A stretch of 34,042 nucleotides of DNA from an uncultured Bacilli bacterium. GTDB taxonomy: Bacteria > Bacillota_I > Bacilli_A > RFN20 > CAG-826. Position 1 is the stretch's first letter. Each line of letters begins with the position of its first letter. Shown in pieces: positions 25,759 through 33,596 of this stretch. The notes beneath the pieces are model-generated. The model was not told where the DNA came from and ran no database searches. It saw only the letters and a program-made list of their open reading frames with translations. Both the position numbers and the translations under genes were made by a program. The stretch lies in NCBI GenBank assembly GCA_944351395.1, contig CALVPP010000010.1, positions 1-34,042 of the forward strand, read 5' to 3'.

Positions 25759-26155
25759 AGCATTTTCTCCAGACGAATAGAACTAACATCAAAACTAAAA
25801 ATATTGATAGTCCAAATGTCAATAAACAATAAGATGATGAAAAGAAGCTTTGATTGAAGCCTAAAAAATAAAATGCGATGATGAAAAGAAGAGAAAAGAA
25901 CGCCGCTGCGGAAAAAGGCAACAAAAGAAAATAAAATAAATTTTGCTTTTTTTCATAAATGGCAATTTTAAGTGTAATACCGAAAAAGACAAACAAAGAA
26001 AAAAGAATGAAAATAGTAACCCAACAAAGAGCAATCGTAATGGGGCTGATAGAGTCCGCAAGCATCATCATGTACGGAAAGATTAAAATCAAAGCTAGGA
26101 GCAAGAATTCGCAGATGATGTATTTTAATGACGTTTCTAGAATGTTCAATCTCAT
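25742..26155 (-). CDS. Small tetraspan membrane protein, first gene of the operon
   Basis: This 137-residue very hydrophobic protein has four predicted membrane segments (about 12-33, 38-62, 76-99 and 106-128) and short charged loops (YEKKQN, WRKCYVKQN). No known family was recognised. The 3' end overlaps the GLUG-protein gene by 17 bases, and the gene heads the seven-gene operon that ends at 18940. It might be an accessory subunit of the polymerase or flippase, but only the context says so. The ribosome binding site before the ATG is weak (AGAGAA). Confidence 0.7.
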   Translation of the reverse strand: MRLNILETSLKYIICEFLLLALILIFPYMMMLADSISPITIALCWVTIFILFSLFVFFGITLKIAIYEKKQNLFYFLLLPFSAAAFFSLLFIIAFYFLGFNQSFFSSSYCLLTFGLSIFLVLMLVLFVWRKCYVKQN

Positions 26156-26218
26156 ATTTAATCAATTCTCTTTAATAGCGTATAAATATAATACACATAA
26201 AATGACTTATATTCCATA

Positions 26219-26235
26219 AAAAGCGTTATGCTTTT
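26219..26235 (-). terminator. Weak hairpin terminator after the 26261-27397 gene
   Basis: AAAAGC and GCTTTT pair around a five-base loop. On the minus strand the second arm runs into a short T-tract, giving a weak intrinsic terminator between the glycosyltransferase and the next operon. Confidence 0.35.
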
Positions 26236-26260
26236 AATTGCCTATAATAATCAAAAAAAA

Positions 26261-27397
26261 TTAAATTTTGCTCATCGGTTCATCAACATAGTTTGATTGA
26301 TAACCAGATAAATAAAAATCTAAAATGTTTTTCACCGCTACTCTGTAATTATATTTTTCGTCTATAAATTTTTTTGCCTCCACCGCATTATCTTCAATTT
26401 GTTGATAATCATTGAGAATTTTATAAATCTGTTTTTTAAACTGGCGCTTAGTCCTGTAGACGAAACCGTTTTCTCCGTTTTTTAACAATAAATTTGCCGC
26501 TCCTGCTCTAACGTTGCCGATGCAACAACATTTTGCTGACATCGCTTCATACAATACAGCTCCGAACCCTTCACCATTGTCACTTGTAAATAGATAAATG
26601 TGGCTCTTTGACATCAAATCTAACAAATCGTTGTTAGGCAAAAAATCTAAAATTTCGATATTGTAAGCTGCGATTTCTTTAGCGTGTCTCAGTAAAAAAG
26701 CCTCCCTTTGTTCATTTTTCGGACAGACAAATCTAATTGCGTAATTAACACGTTTTTCATTCAAAATTTTTGCTGCGTAAAAAATATATTCTGGGTGTTT
26801 CCAGCCGACAAAACGACCTGACCATAATAGAGTTAGGACATCATTTTTATTTTTGGGAAACATTTTATCAACATCTTCACCTACTAAACCTCTTGGAAAA
26901 TAACCAAATTTGAGCGTTCTATCTTTAAATAAGCGAGCAAGATTAAATTGTTTTTTGCTGAAAGCACTGTTGCATAGCAAAAAGGAATTAGTGTCATCTA
27001 AAAAATTGTAGATTTTGTGAAGATGAATCAATCGTAGCAAATTGATTGGATTGATTTTGTAATGTCTATCCTTAAAAACATGTTCAGCCATGAAAAATGA
27101 TGGTTTGTTTCTATGAATTAATAGTTCTCGATCAAATGAACCAACTAAACAAATGTCAGCGTCATTTACCAAACGAATAATTTCTTCTTTTTTACTATTA
27201 TCGCGATAAAATTTAATGACGAATGTTTCATCCTCATAATTCGCTATTTGCTTCTTAAATTTCGTAGGGCCAAAGCAGGAAATAAATTTAAAATTATCAC
27301 CTAAATAATCATGAAAGGTCTTAGCTATCTCATATTGATGCGGTGAGAGCCAATTGCTCATCATTACAACTTTTAAGTTTTTATATTCCTTTTCCAT
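26261..27397 (-). CDS. GT4 glycosyltransferase
   Basis: From the ATG at 27397 this is a 378-residue GT-B enzyme starting MEKEYKNLKVVMMSNWLSPH. The donor domain contains LLWSGRFVGWKHPEY, followed by TSDNGEGFGAVLYEAM, which supplies the E/x7/E donor motif. This layout belongs to retaining GT4 enzymes. The open frame reaches a TTG 11 codons upstream, but neither start has a ribosome binding site, so the start is uncertain. It is separated from the operon at 26155 by about 100 bases and is divergent from the acyltransferase at 27475. The sugar is unknown. Confidence 0.85.
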   Translation of the reverse strand: MEKEYKNLKVVMMSNWLSPHQYEIAKTFHDYLGDNFKFISCFGPTKFKKQIANYEDETFVIKFYRDNSKKEEIIRLVNDADICLVGSFDRELLIHRNKPSFFMAEHVFKDRHYKINPINLLRLIHLHKIYNFLDDTNSFLLCNSAFSKKQFNLARLFKDRTLKFGYFPRGLVGEDVDKMFPKNKNDVLTLLWSGRFVGWKHPEYIFYAAKILNEKRVNYAIRFVCPKNEQREAFLLRHAKEIAAYNIEILDFLPNNDLLDLMSKSHIYLFTSDNGEGFGAVLYEAMSAKCCCIGNVRAGAANLLLKNGENGFVYRTKRQFKKQIYKILNDYQQIEDNAVEAKKFIDEKYNYRVAVKNILDFYLSGYQSNYVDEPMSKI

Positions 27398-27446
27398 AGT
27401 TTCATTTTTGATATTAAAGTAGAAATTCAATCATTTCGACATTAAA

Positions 27447-27456
27447 ATTATATAAT
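27447..27456. promoter_or_regulatory. Overlapping divergent -10 elements
   Basis: The sequence ATTATATAAT (27447-27456) contains TATAAT on both strands, so one site could serve the divergent glycosyltransferase and acyltransferase genes. No strong -35 was seen on either side. Confidence 0.4.
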
Positions 27457-27474
27457 AATGAGGATTTGAATTAC

Positions 27475-27960
27475 ATGAAAAAAAGATTGATGATATGGAC
27501 GATAAATAAATTTTTCACCGGCACGAGATTTTATAAAACGAAAAGAACGCTTTTAAAATGGGCAGGTTTTAAAATAGGAAAAAATGTAAGGGTGGTCGGC
27601 CCGATGTTCTGTACTGGAAATTTAATTATTGGCGATAATACATTCATCGGAGCGTTTTTCAAAGTAACTGGTGGAAAAGATGTGACGATAGGAAAAAATG
27701 TCGACATCTCGCCAGAGGTAACTTTATCCACTGGTTCGCATGAAATAGGAGATATAACACATCGTGCAGGACCAGGAAAAAGTGATTCGATTGAAATTGG
27801 TGATGGTTGTTGGATTTGTTCTAGAGTTCTTATCTTAAGCGGAACAAAAATAACTCCAGGGGCTGTTGTAGCAGCTGGAAGTGTAGTTACTAAAAATATT
27901 GATACTCCTGATTTGTATGCTGGTGTTCCTGCGATATACAAAAAGAAATTACATAACTAA
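27475..27960 (+). CDS. Hexapeptide-repeat acyltransferase
   Basis: This 161-residue enzyme has hexapeptide repeats (about 33-140: [48 protein letters not shown]) and a terminal YAGVPAIY. STGSHEIGD (85-93) supplies the probable catalytic His89, as in the maltose/galactoside O-acetyltransferase family. It probably acetylates a sugar of the surface glycan. The ATG at 27475 has GAGGA ten bases upstream, whereas the in-frame TTG three codons earlier has nothing. It is the right-hand end of the polysaccharide locus, and CTP synthase follows on the opposite strand. Confidence 0.85.
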   Translation: MKKRLMIWTINKFFTGTRFYKTKRTLLKWAGFKIGKNVRVVGPMFCTGNLIIGDNTFIGAFFKVTGGKDVTIGKNVDISPEVTLSTGSHEIGDITHRAGPGKSDSIEIGDGCWICSRVLILSGTKITPGAVVAAGSVVTKNIDTPDLYAGVPAIYKKKLHN

Positions 27961-28063
27961 GTAAAGATGCTTGAGATACCATAAAGTTTCGCATAGTCAA
28001 CAGCACTATAATAATTATTGAGTAGCAAACAGCAATTAAGCGAAAAATAGACTAGTAATAATG

Positions 28064-29671
28064 TTAACTTGGTTTATGATCCACTGCCTCTCCAACAAAT
28101 CCTATAAACAACGGATGCGGTTTGAGTGGTCTAGATTTAAATTCAGGGTGAAATTGTGACGCCATAAAAAATGGATGATTTTTAAGTTCAATTAATTCAC
28201 ATAATTTTGTTTTTGGATTAATGCCGCTGAAGACGACACCAACACGCTCAAAATCTTCTTTATATTCGTTATTAAACTCATAGCGGTGGCGATGTCTTTC
28301 TTTGATATTTTTTTCACCATATAACATCAAAGCTTTTGAACCTTCCATTAATGCACAATCATATTCCCCTAATCGCATTGTCCCGCCTAATTTGATGCCT
28401 TTATATTGATCTGGTAAATAATCGATTATTTTATGAGTAGTGTCGCTATTGAATTCGGTCGAATTTGCGTCTTCATATCCTAATACATCGCGAGCGATTT
28501 CCACTAATGATAACTGCATGCCTAAACATAATCCTAAGAATGGTATATTATTCTCTCTTGCGTATTTAATCGCTCTAATTTTGCCTTCGATGCCGCGACT
28601 ACCAAATCCCCCAGGAACGATGATACCTGATACATCATTAAAGACTTCTTCAACTTTTAAAGTTTCTAATTCTTCGCTATCGACCCATTTGACATTCACT
28701 TTGACGTTATGAAAATATCCAGCATATTTTAAAGATTCGTAAACGCTTAAATAAGCATCATGTAGTTTCACATATTTTCCTACTAAAGCTATATTAACTT
28801 CTTTTTTTATATTTTTAATCTTTTTAATTAATTCTTCCCAATCATCCATCTTCGCTACATCATCGCACTCTAAGCGTAGATGGTTCACGATTAAATCATC
28901 TAGTTTTTGTTTTTGTAAATTAATTGCAACTTCATAAATGACATCGACATCTTTTACTAATATGACTGCATCGTCATCGACATTACAAAATAATGCTACT
29001 TTTCTTTTCGTAGCTTTATCGATATAAACTGGTGAACGCAATAAAATAGCGTCTGGTTGGATGCCTAAACCAGTTAATTCTTTGACACTGTGTTGAGTAG
29101 GTTTAGTTTTAATTTCACCACTTGTAGGAAGATAAGGCACTAGTGTGGTATGAACAAAAAATGTGTTTTCATATCCTAGCTCACGTCTTAATTGCCTAAT
29201 TGTTTCAAAGAAAGGTAATGATTCTATGTCCCCTACCGTTCCACCAATCTCGACGATGCACACATCAGTATTACCTTTTGCGTTAAAACCATCAAATAAT
29301 CTTCTTTTAATTTCATTAGTGATGTGAGGAATAATTTGAATGGTTGCTCCTAAATATTCCCCTCTTCTTTCTTTATCTAGAACCGCTTGATATACTTTAC
29401 CACTCGTAACACTACACTCTTTCGTCAAATCAGTATTAATAATTCTTTCATAATGCCCTAAATCTAAATCGGTCTCTGCACCATCCTTGGTGACGAACAC
29501 TTCACCGTGTTGATAAGGAGACATCGTACCAGGATCGATATTTAGATAAGGATCTAATTTCATAGAGAAGACGTGTAACCCTCTTCTTTTCAATAATCTA
29601 CCAATGCTCGCTGCACTTATACCTTTACCTAAACTAGAGACGACTCCTCCAGTTACAAATATAAATTTCAT
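28064..29671 (-). CDS. pyrG: CTP synthase
   Basis: This enzyme converts UTP, ATP and glutamine to CTP. The N-terminal synthetase domain starts MKFIFVTGGVVSSLGKG with the P-loop, followed by MKLDPYLNIDPGTMSP and GGTVGDIES. The C-terminal class I glutaminase domain has GLCLGMQ with the catalytic cysteine and HPEFKSRP with the His/Glu pair. From the ATG at 29671 it is 535 residues, matching Bacillus PyrG, and its first residues align with the family. GTG at 29698 and ATG at 29686 also lie in frame and no start has a convincing ribosome binding site, so a nine-residue extension is possible. CTP is also the substrate of the cytidylyltransferase in this locus, but as a housekeeping gene the link may be accidental. 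Confidence 0.97.
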   Translation of the reverse strand: MKFIFVTGGVVSSLGKGISAASIGRLLKRRGLHVFSMKLDPYLNIDPGTMSPYQHGEVFVTKDGAETDLDLGHYERIINTDLTKECSVTSGKVYQAVLDKERRGEYLGATIQIIPHITNEIKRRLFDGFNAKGNTDVCIVEIGGTVGDIESLPFFETIRQLRRELGYENTFFVHTTLVPYLPTSGEIKTKPTQHSVKELTGLGIQPDAILLRSPVYIDKATKRKVALFCNVDDDAVILVKDVDVIYEVAINLQKQKLDDLIVNHLRLECDDVAKMDDWEELIKKIKNIKKEVNIALVGKYVKLHDAYLSVYESLKYAGYFHNVKVNVKWVDSEELETLKVEEVFNDVSGIIVPGGFGSRGIEGKIRAIKYARENNIPFLGLCLGMQLSLVEIARDVLGYEDANSTEFNSDTTHKIIDYLPDQYKGIKLGGTMRLGEYDCALMEGSKALMLYGEKNIKERHRHRYEFNNEYKEDFERVGVVFSGINPKTKLCELIELKNHPFFMASQFHPEFKSRPLKPHPLFIGFVGEAVDHKPS

Positions 29672-29848
29672 CTTTGATTTGTCCATATTTTTAGCCACTT
29701 ATCAATATTTCTTCGTATATTGTATATGATTTAAATGGCAACCATAAAAGCATAAATGACGCTAAATACACTTTTATTAGAAAACATGCCTAAAAAGTAA
29801 TTTTATAGTTATGAATAAAGAACTAAGTATTCACAAAAAATAATGGGA

Positions 29849-30913
29849 CTATATTAAAAATGAAAAGTCATAATACACTTGCAATTGCTTAGTCATACTA
29901 GCATAGCTTACCAATCCTTCTTTTTGTAAACGTCCCAAAACGATACAAGGTAAAATGCCATTTCTACGCGAGAATTTTAAAATGCTTTTTTCATCAAATT
30001 GTGAAGTTTTTTTGAAAATGGCCCACTCCTCTTTTTCAATCAATTGATCACAAGCAAACTGATTTGCTTCATCTTCAATATTTTTTTCATCATTGATGAG
30101 CATCTCACGGCGGTGTTGCATCAAGACGTGTGAACATTCATGAAATAAAGTAAACCAGAATGAGTCTGCTCGACCATTACGGTTAGATATAGCAATTAAT
30201 GGGTGATCGCTAGTGATCCACTTCGTAATTCCATATATATTTGTCTTAGATAAATAAGGCAAAAAGACGAGTGTTATACCACATTCTTCAAATATCTTCT
30301 TGAGTTTTGGATAAAAAGTTTTAGGTTCGTTTAAATTTAAATTTCGGATATCTTTTAGACTATTCTTAAATTTTTTTTGATCGTAAGGTAAATGGGGATA
30401 ATTTCTCGCTTCTTTTAACGCTAAAGATATCCAAAGATTTTTAAAAAATAAGTTTTGTTTGTCTTCATGGTTGAGAGATTTATACGATACGTATAGATTG
30501 TCTCTTTCTAAACTAGATAAATAATTAACTCCGACAATTTTACGAATTTGATTAACTATTTCTTCATGACTAGAATTTTTTTCAACAGCATAATATTTTT
30601 CAAAATAATCAATAACTGGTTTAACTAATTTGTAATCGTAATCTATTGTAGACATTTCATCGACTTCTTTTTTATATAAATCGAATTGATTTTGTAGATT
30701 AGTCCAAAAGTTAATTGAGGTGCCAAAATATTTTGATAGATTATAGGCAATATCAAAGGTGATGTTACCAGTTTGGTTTATTAATGAAGAAAGGGTTCTT
30801 TCAGAAATACCGCTGCGCGCAGAAAATTCTTTAGAGGACATATTTAAAGATTCTAATGAATCCTTAATGAAAACACCTGGATGAAATTTTTTAGTATTTG
30901 GCATAGTGTTCAC
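29849..30913 (-). CDS. HigA-like HTH antitoxin fused to ImmA/IrrE metallopeptidase
   Basis: This 354-residue protein has an N-terminal XRE/HigA-type helix-turn-helix (about 10-70: GVFIKDSLESLNMSSKEFSA then SGISERTLSSLINQ and FGTSINFWTNLQ). The C-terminal half is an ImmA/IrrE (M78) peptidase domain with the zinc motif HECSH (258-262) and the third ligand in EDEANQFA (Glu282). The GTG start at 30913 has AAGGAG four bases upstream; an ATG three codons later has a longer spacing of 13. It overlaps the end of the broken HigB-like gene by 23 bases, the usual coupled toxin-antitoxin order. It should repress its own promoter at 31267-31310, and the peptidase could respond to a signal. Confidence 0.85.
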   Translation of the reverse strand: MNTMPNTKKFHPGVFIKDSLESLNMSSKEFSARSGISERTLSSLINQTGNITFDIAYNLSKYFGTSINFWTNLQNQFDLYKKEVDEMSTIDYDYKLVKPVIDYFEKYYAVEKNSSHEEIVNQIRKIVGVNYLSSLERDNLYVSYKSLNHEDKQNLFFKNLWISLALKEARNYPHLPYDQKKFKNSLKDIRNLNLNEPKTFYPKLKKIFEECGITLVFLPYLSKTNIYGITKWITSDHPLIAISNRNGRADSFWFTLFHECSHVLMQHRREMLINDEKNIEDEANQFACDQLIEKEEWAIFKKTSQFDEKSILKFSRRNGILPCIVLGRLQKEGLVSYASMTKQLQVYYDFSFLI

Positions 30914-31253
30914 TCAACTCCTTTATCCTTATTTTTTTAATGCTTTTTAGAAAAGTAATTTCATTATTACTTGGTCTAACAACTTTATCATCAGCATCGA
31001 GCATTTGAATTACAATTCACCACTTAGTTGATTTTCCAAATGGAGATGCTGAGTAATAGTTAGCCATATTACCATGTTTATGTTCTAAGTTCATGAATGG
31101 CAGTGCTTTTATATCATAAGCATTTTCAGCACTGACCACTGCTTGAATAAACTTAGTAATACCATCCGCAATTTTTACATTATATTTTTTCTTTAACAGT
31201 TTATAATTTTCGAATTCATCTTTAAGCGACGGTGGCTCATACTCATAATCCAT
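30891..31253 (-). pseudogene. HigB/RelE-like toxin broken by an in-frame TGA
   Basis: Translation from the ATG at 31253 (ribosome binding site AAGGAGG) gives 78 residues ending KSTKW, then TGA at 31017-31019. The same frame continues without interruption for 41 more codons (IVIQMLDADDKVVRPSNNE to ELSEHYAKY) to a TAA at 30891. Joined, this is a 120-residue protein with the HigB/RelE layout (ALPFMNLEHKHGNM, then YYSASPFGKSTKW-x-IVIQML). Position x is arginine in HigB proteins (the WRI motif), so CGA to TGA is the likely mutation. The frame overlaps the antitoxin start, which supports it having been one gene. As it stands the toxin would be truncated at its active region. Confidence 0.8.
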
Positions 31254-31266
31254 TATGATCCTCCTT

Positions 31267-31310
31267 TTGTAAAATGTACTTTCATTTTACCGAAAATGTA
31301 ATTTGAAATC
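31267..31310 (-). promoter_or_regulatory. Promoter and operator of the toxin-antitoxin operon
   Basis: On the minus strand TTGATT (31310-31305), a 17-base spacer and TAAAAT (31287-31282) form a promoter. A perfect inverted repeat, GTAAAATG (31267-31274) and CATTTTAC (31281-31288) with a six-base spacer, covers the -10. That is the expected place for autorepression by the HigA-like protein. Confidence 0.65.
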
Positions 31311-31442
31311 AATACTTGTATGTAAAAATGTTTGACACCGTGATTGGGTTGGTCAATACGTTTTATTGGCAATAAAAAAATATTTAACTACAAAAGAAAA
31401 AATTGTATAAAAGATTGTTGATTATCGTAATAAGTAAAATTC

Positions 31443-32372
31443 TTATTCTATTAAATCCCATGTCGCGATATTATCAAAAGAAGGATTCATCTCAACACTA
31501 CGTAGACTATTAGAATATTCTAGGCGATAAGAATAACTAAGATTGTTAAGATTCATACAACTCGAGTAAATTGTTTTTTCTTGTTCGTCCCTTTTGCTCA
31601 AGGCAACACCGCGAAAGAAAGATAATGACTTTAACATGTCGATAAAAACTATAATTTTCTTTTCTTCATCTTCTGGTAAATTCACATACTTAGTTAAATA
31701 GGCAGCTTTTAAGAAGCGAGAACGAGATGAGTAATCACCTGGTAAGCCAAAAGAACCAAAGCCGACAGAATCAGGAATAATATTTAAAGATTTGACGTAA
31801 TCATTAAAATATTCATTCGATATTTTTGATAGTTGTTTCACATTATTTAAATGAATAGGAAATATCGGATTATTAGTCAAAACATTTACTGAATTATCAT
31901 AGACGTGTAAGCCATCTTTATCTTGCTCTAAAACGATGGATCTATTCTTATCAGCGAATATGTAATGAAGAGGCGCTAGAGGGATGTCTTTAGAAAAAGG
32001 GACATCGATAAGATTAGCGGTCTTTAAAAAACCTTCCACTTCATCAACGTTTTTGAAATGTGATAAGACATAAGGCAATAATTCATAAGGAGATAAATTA
32101 TTTTTATTCTCTTGAACTTGATTAAATTGTGCATTATCTGGAAAGTTTAAACCAGCACCCGCTAAACCACATTCATTAAATGCATCGAAATAAAGCGGAT
32201 AATCATCTACTAACAATCCTATGCCTAAAATAGCGTAATGGTTATTAGTTTTATCTAAATGAAGAAAAGTAAAAGGGTGGCTTCTAGGAATGAAAATTAC
32301 TTTTCCATTAATTGAATAATCTAAATCTAAATTACGACCGAATAAGTTGTCTTTGCTAATTGCTGTACACAT
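31443..32372 (-). CDS. Choloylglycine hydrolase family enzyme (bile-salt hydrolase / penicillin V acylase type)
   Basis: This 309-residue Ntn-hydrolase exposes its nucleophile as Cys2 once the initiator Met is removed (MCTAISKDNLFGRNLDLD, with Arg13 and Asp16/18). Other family positions are present: AGLNFP (71-78, Asn), LTNNP (165-169, Asn) and LPGDYSSRSRF (210-220, Arg). The enzyme hydrolyses a linear amide. Gut bacteria use it for conjugated bile salts, while relatives act on penicillin V or acyl-homoserine lactones; the sequence alone does not decide. No signal peptide is present, so it is cytoplasmic. No Shine-Dalgarno sequence is seen, and an extended -10 directly before the ATG suggests a leaderless mRNA. 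Confidence 0.9.
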   Translation of the reverse strand: MCTAISKDNLFGRNLDLDYSINGKVIFIPRSHPFTFLHLDKTNNHYAILGIGLLVDDYPLYFDAFNECGLAGAGLNFPDNAQFNQVQENKNNLSPYELLPYVLSHFKNVDEVEGFLKTANLIDVPFSKDIPLAPLHYIFADKNRSIVLEQDKDGLHVYDNSVNVLTNNPIFPIHLNNVKQLSKISNEYFNDYVKSLNIIPDSVGFGSFGLPGDYSSRSRFLKAAYLTKYVNLPEDEEKKIIVFIDMLKSLSFFRGVALSKRDEQEKTIYSSCMNLNNLSYSYRLEYSNSLRSVEMNPSFDNIATWDLIE

Positions 32373-32378
32373 AATTTA

Positions 32379-32387
32379 ATGATAGCA
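32379..32387 (-). promoter_or_regulatory. Extended -10 promoter of the hydrolase, leaderless geometry
   Basis: On the minus strand TGCTATCAT (32387-32379) is an extended -10 ending six bases before the ATG at 32372. The expected transcription start is the A of that codon. No clear -35 and no ribosome binding site were seen. Confidence 0.55.
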
Positions 32388-32513
32388 GTTATTTAAAAAT
32401 ATTGATGATAATATTCTTAAAAATTTGAATTATTCTTGATTTAATTAACTGACAAACTCATTGCAACCTAACTGTTTTTAGTTTGCTTTCTTTCTTTGCT
32501 TTAATAAATATCT

Positions 32514-32852
32514 TCAAGTTCTGCATACTTTTTTCGCCAAATAGTTTAATCTTGCTGCGTGGTCGTGTTCATCCTTAACTAATAGTTCAAACTCCTTATA
32601 CATATCATTAAGTTCATTAGTTAATGCTTCTAGTTGTTTATCTAAAGATGATGTATCAAGTGCTTTATTAACGGCTTCTAATAGATTTGAAATAAGGACG
32701 TCTTTACTCATAATCATCTCGTTATAGGTTTTTAAAAACATTGGCTTCACTTCTTCTTCATCAAAATTAGGAGTATGGCATTTATTCTTAAACTTGAAGT
32801 TACATTGAAGAGTCTCTTTTCCATAAATCGTACCTGAGCAATAATTACTACC
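32514..32852 (-). pseudogene. Relic of a large serine recombinase (C-terminal part)
   Basis: One frame is open for 112 codons from just after a TAA (32853-32855) to TGA at 32514. It reads CSGTIYGKETLQCNFKFKNK, then CHTPNFDEEVKPMF and LKTYNEMI, followed by a coiled coil (LDKQLEALTNELNDMYKEFE). That matches the recombinase zinc beta-ribbon plus coiled coil of large serine integrases, but the ribbon is shortened by roughly ten residues and the catalytic and DNA-binding domains are gone. The first possible starts (GTG 32750, ATG 32741) fall after the ribbon. A neighbouring frame upstream (to 32920) is open and may be a frameshifted continuation. It is probably non-functional. Confidence 0.6.
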
Positions 32853-32982
32853 TTACTAACATCACCAACAACATCTTTTATATTTGGTCTGGTAATACTT
32901 TCTAAAAGAAAATAATAGCCTTATCAAAAACTTAAGTTTTAACTGCATGTTTGCAGCAAAATTAATCTACCAAATACACACT

Positions 32983-33015
32983 AAAAAATAAAAAAAGGAT
33001 TACCATGTAATCCTT
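32983..33015 (-). terminator. Intrinsic terminator after tRNA-Leu
   Basis: On the minus strand AAGGATTAC and GTAATCCTT form a perfect nine-base stem with a three-base loop, followed by TTTTATTTTTT. It is a strong intrinsic terminator 14 bases beyond the tRNA 3' end. Confidence 0.85.
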
Positions 33016-33028
33016 ATTATAATTCGTG

Positions 33029-33113
33029 TGGTGCTCCCGATCGGAATCGAACCGATATGAGTTTCCTCGTACGATTTTGAGTCGTATCTGTCTACCAGTT
33101 TCAGCACGGGAGC
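33029..33113 (-). tRNA. tRNA-Leu (anticodon CAA)
   Basis: The 85-base cloverleaf has a full acceptor stem GCTCCCG/CGGGAGC, the anticodon stem TACGA/TCGTA around CTCAAAA (anticodon CAA, reading UUG), a long class II variable arm (CGAGGAAACTC) and the T-loop GGTTCGATTCC. The discriminator A and CCA are encoded. It begins eight bases after the stop codon of the upstream membrane protein gene and may share its transcript. Confidence 0.95.
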
Positions 33114-33121
33114 AATGTGAT

Positions 33122-33589
33122 TTATGACAACATTTTAGCCGTAAATTTTCTCGGTCTAAACATGATGACGTAAAGATTATATAACAAAGTTTCGATGATG
33201 AGAAGAAAACCTACACTAATGATGAGTAAACATATGCCTTTAGTGTCAGAAACTTGTTCTGGATTAAAATAAAGAACTAATCCTACGACAAATATAGTAA
33301 CGCCTATAGCGAGAAGCACATTCACTATAATAAGAGCGGGTTTATTTATTGATTTAAATCTATTGAAAGCAATATGCCCTAAATTCAAATCTCTCCCTAT
33401 ACTAATTAAAATTATGACAATTTGAAGAAGCACGAACACCGCTGCAACCATGACACATATCATATTAAATAAATATTTATTATCTTCATTGAACGAAAAT
33501 GCATCAATGAACAAATATAGTGATAACGCCACTGACGGTAGAAGCATTAGTGAAGAAACAATACGATATACTAGGTTTTTCTTGTCCAT
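33122..33589 (-). CDS. Tetraspan membrane protein of unknown function
   Basis: From the ATG at 33589 this is a 155-residue protein with four hydrophobic segments (about 8-29, 38-62, 84-108 and 118-142) and a basic tail (FRPRKFTAK). A central cytoplasmic loop reads GRDLNLGHIAFNRFKSINK. No known family was recognised. The open frame starts 18 codons earlier at a TTG, but the promoter (TTGATT, 17 bases, TATACT) ends seven bases before the ATG at 33589, so transcription should begin there. There is no strong ribosome binding site. tRNA-Leu follows eight bases after the stop. Confidence 0.7.
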   Translation of the reverse strand: MDKKNLVYRIVSSLMLLPSVALSLYLFIDAFSFNEDNKYLFNMICVMVAAVFVLLQIVIILISIGRDLNLGHIAFNRFKSINKPALIIVNVLLAIGVTIFVVGLVLYFNPEQVSDTKGICLLIISVGFLLIIETLLYNLYVIMFRPRKFTAKMLS

Positions 33590-33596
33590 GCCTATA

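Noticed and set aside
25861-26219. Overlapping frames of 65-86 codons around the small tetraspan gene
   Set aside because: They lie over the 137-residue gene in other frames and lack its coupling to the GLUG gene.
27531-27941. 136-codon minus-strand frame opposite the acyltransferase
   Set aside because: It is the antisense shadow of a clear hexapeptide-repeat gene; its proline/threonine-rich sequence has no family features.
31017-31019. TGA read as tryptophan (Mollicutes code), which would make the toxin intact
   Set aside because: Tryptophans in conserved genes such as pyrG are written TGG, no in-frame TGA interrupts the other long genes, and TGA ends several genes with correctly placed neighbours. 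The HigB family also expects arginine at this position.
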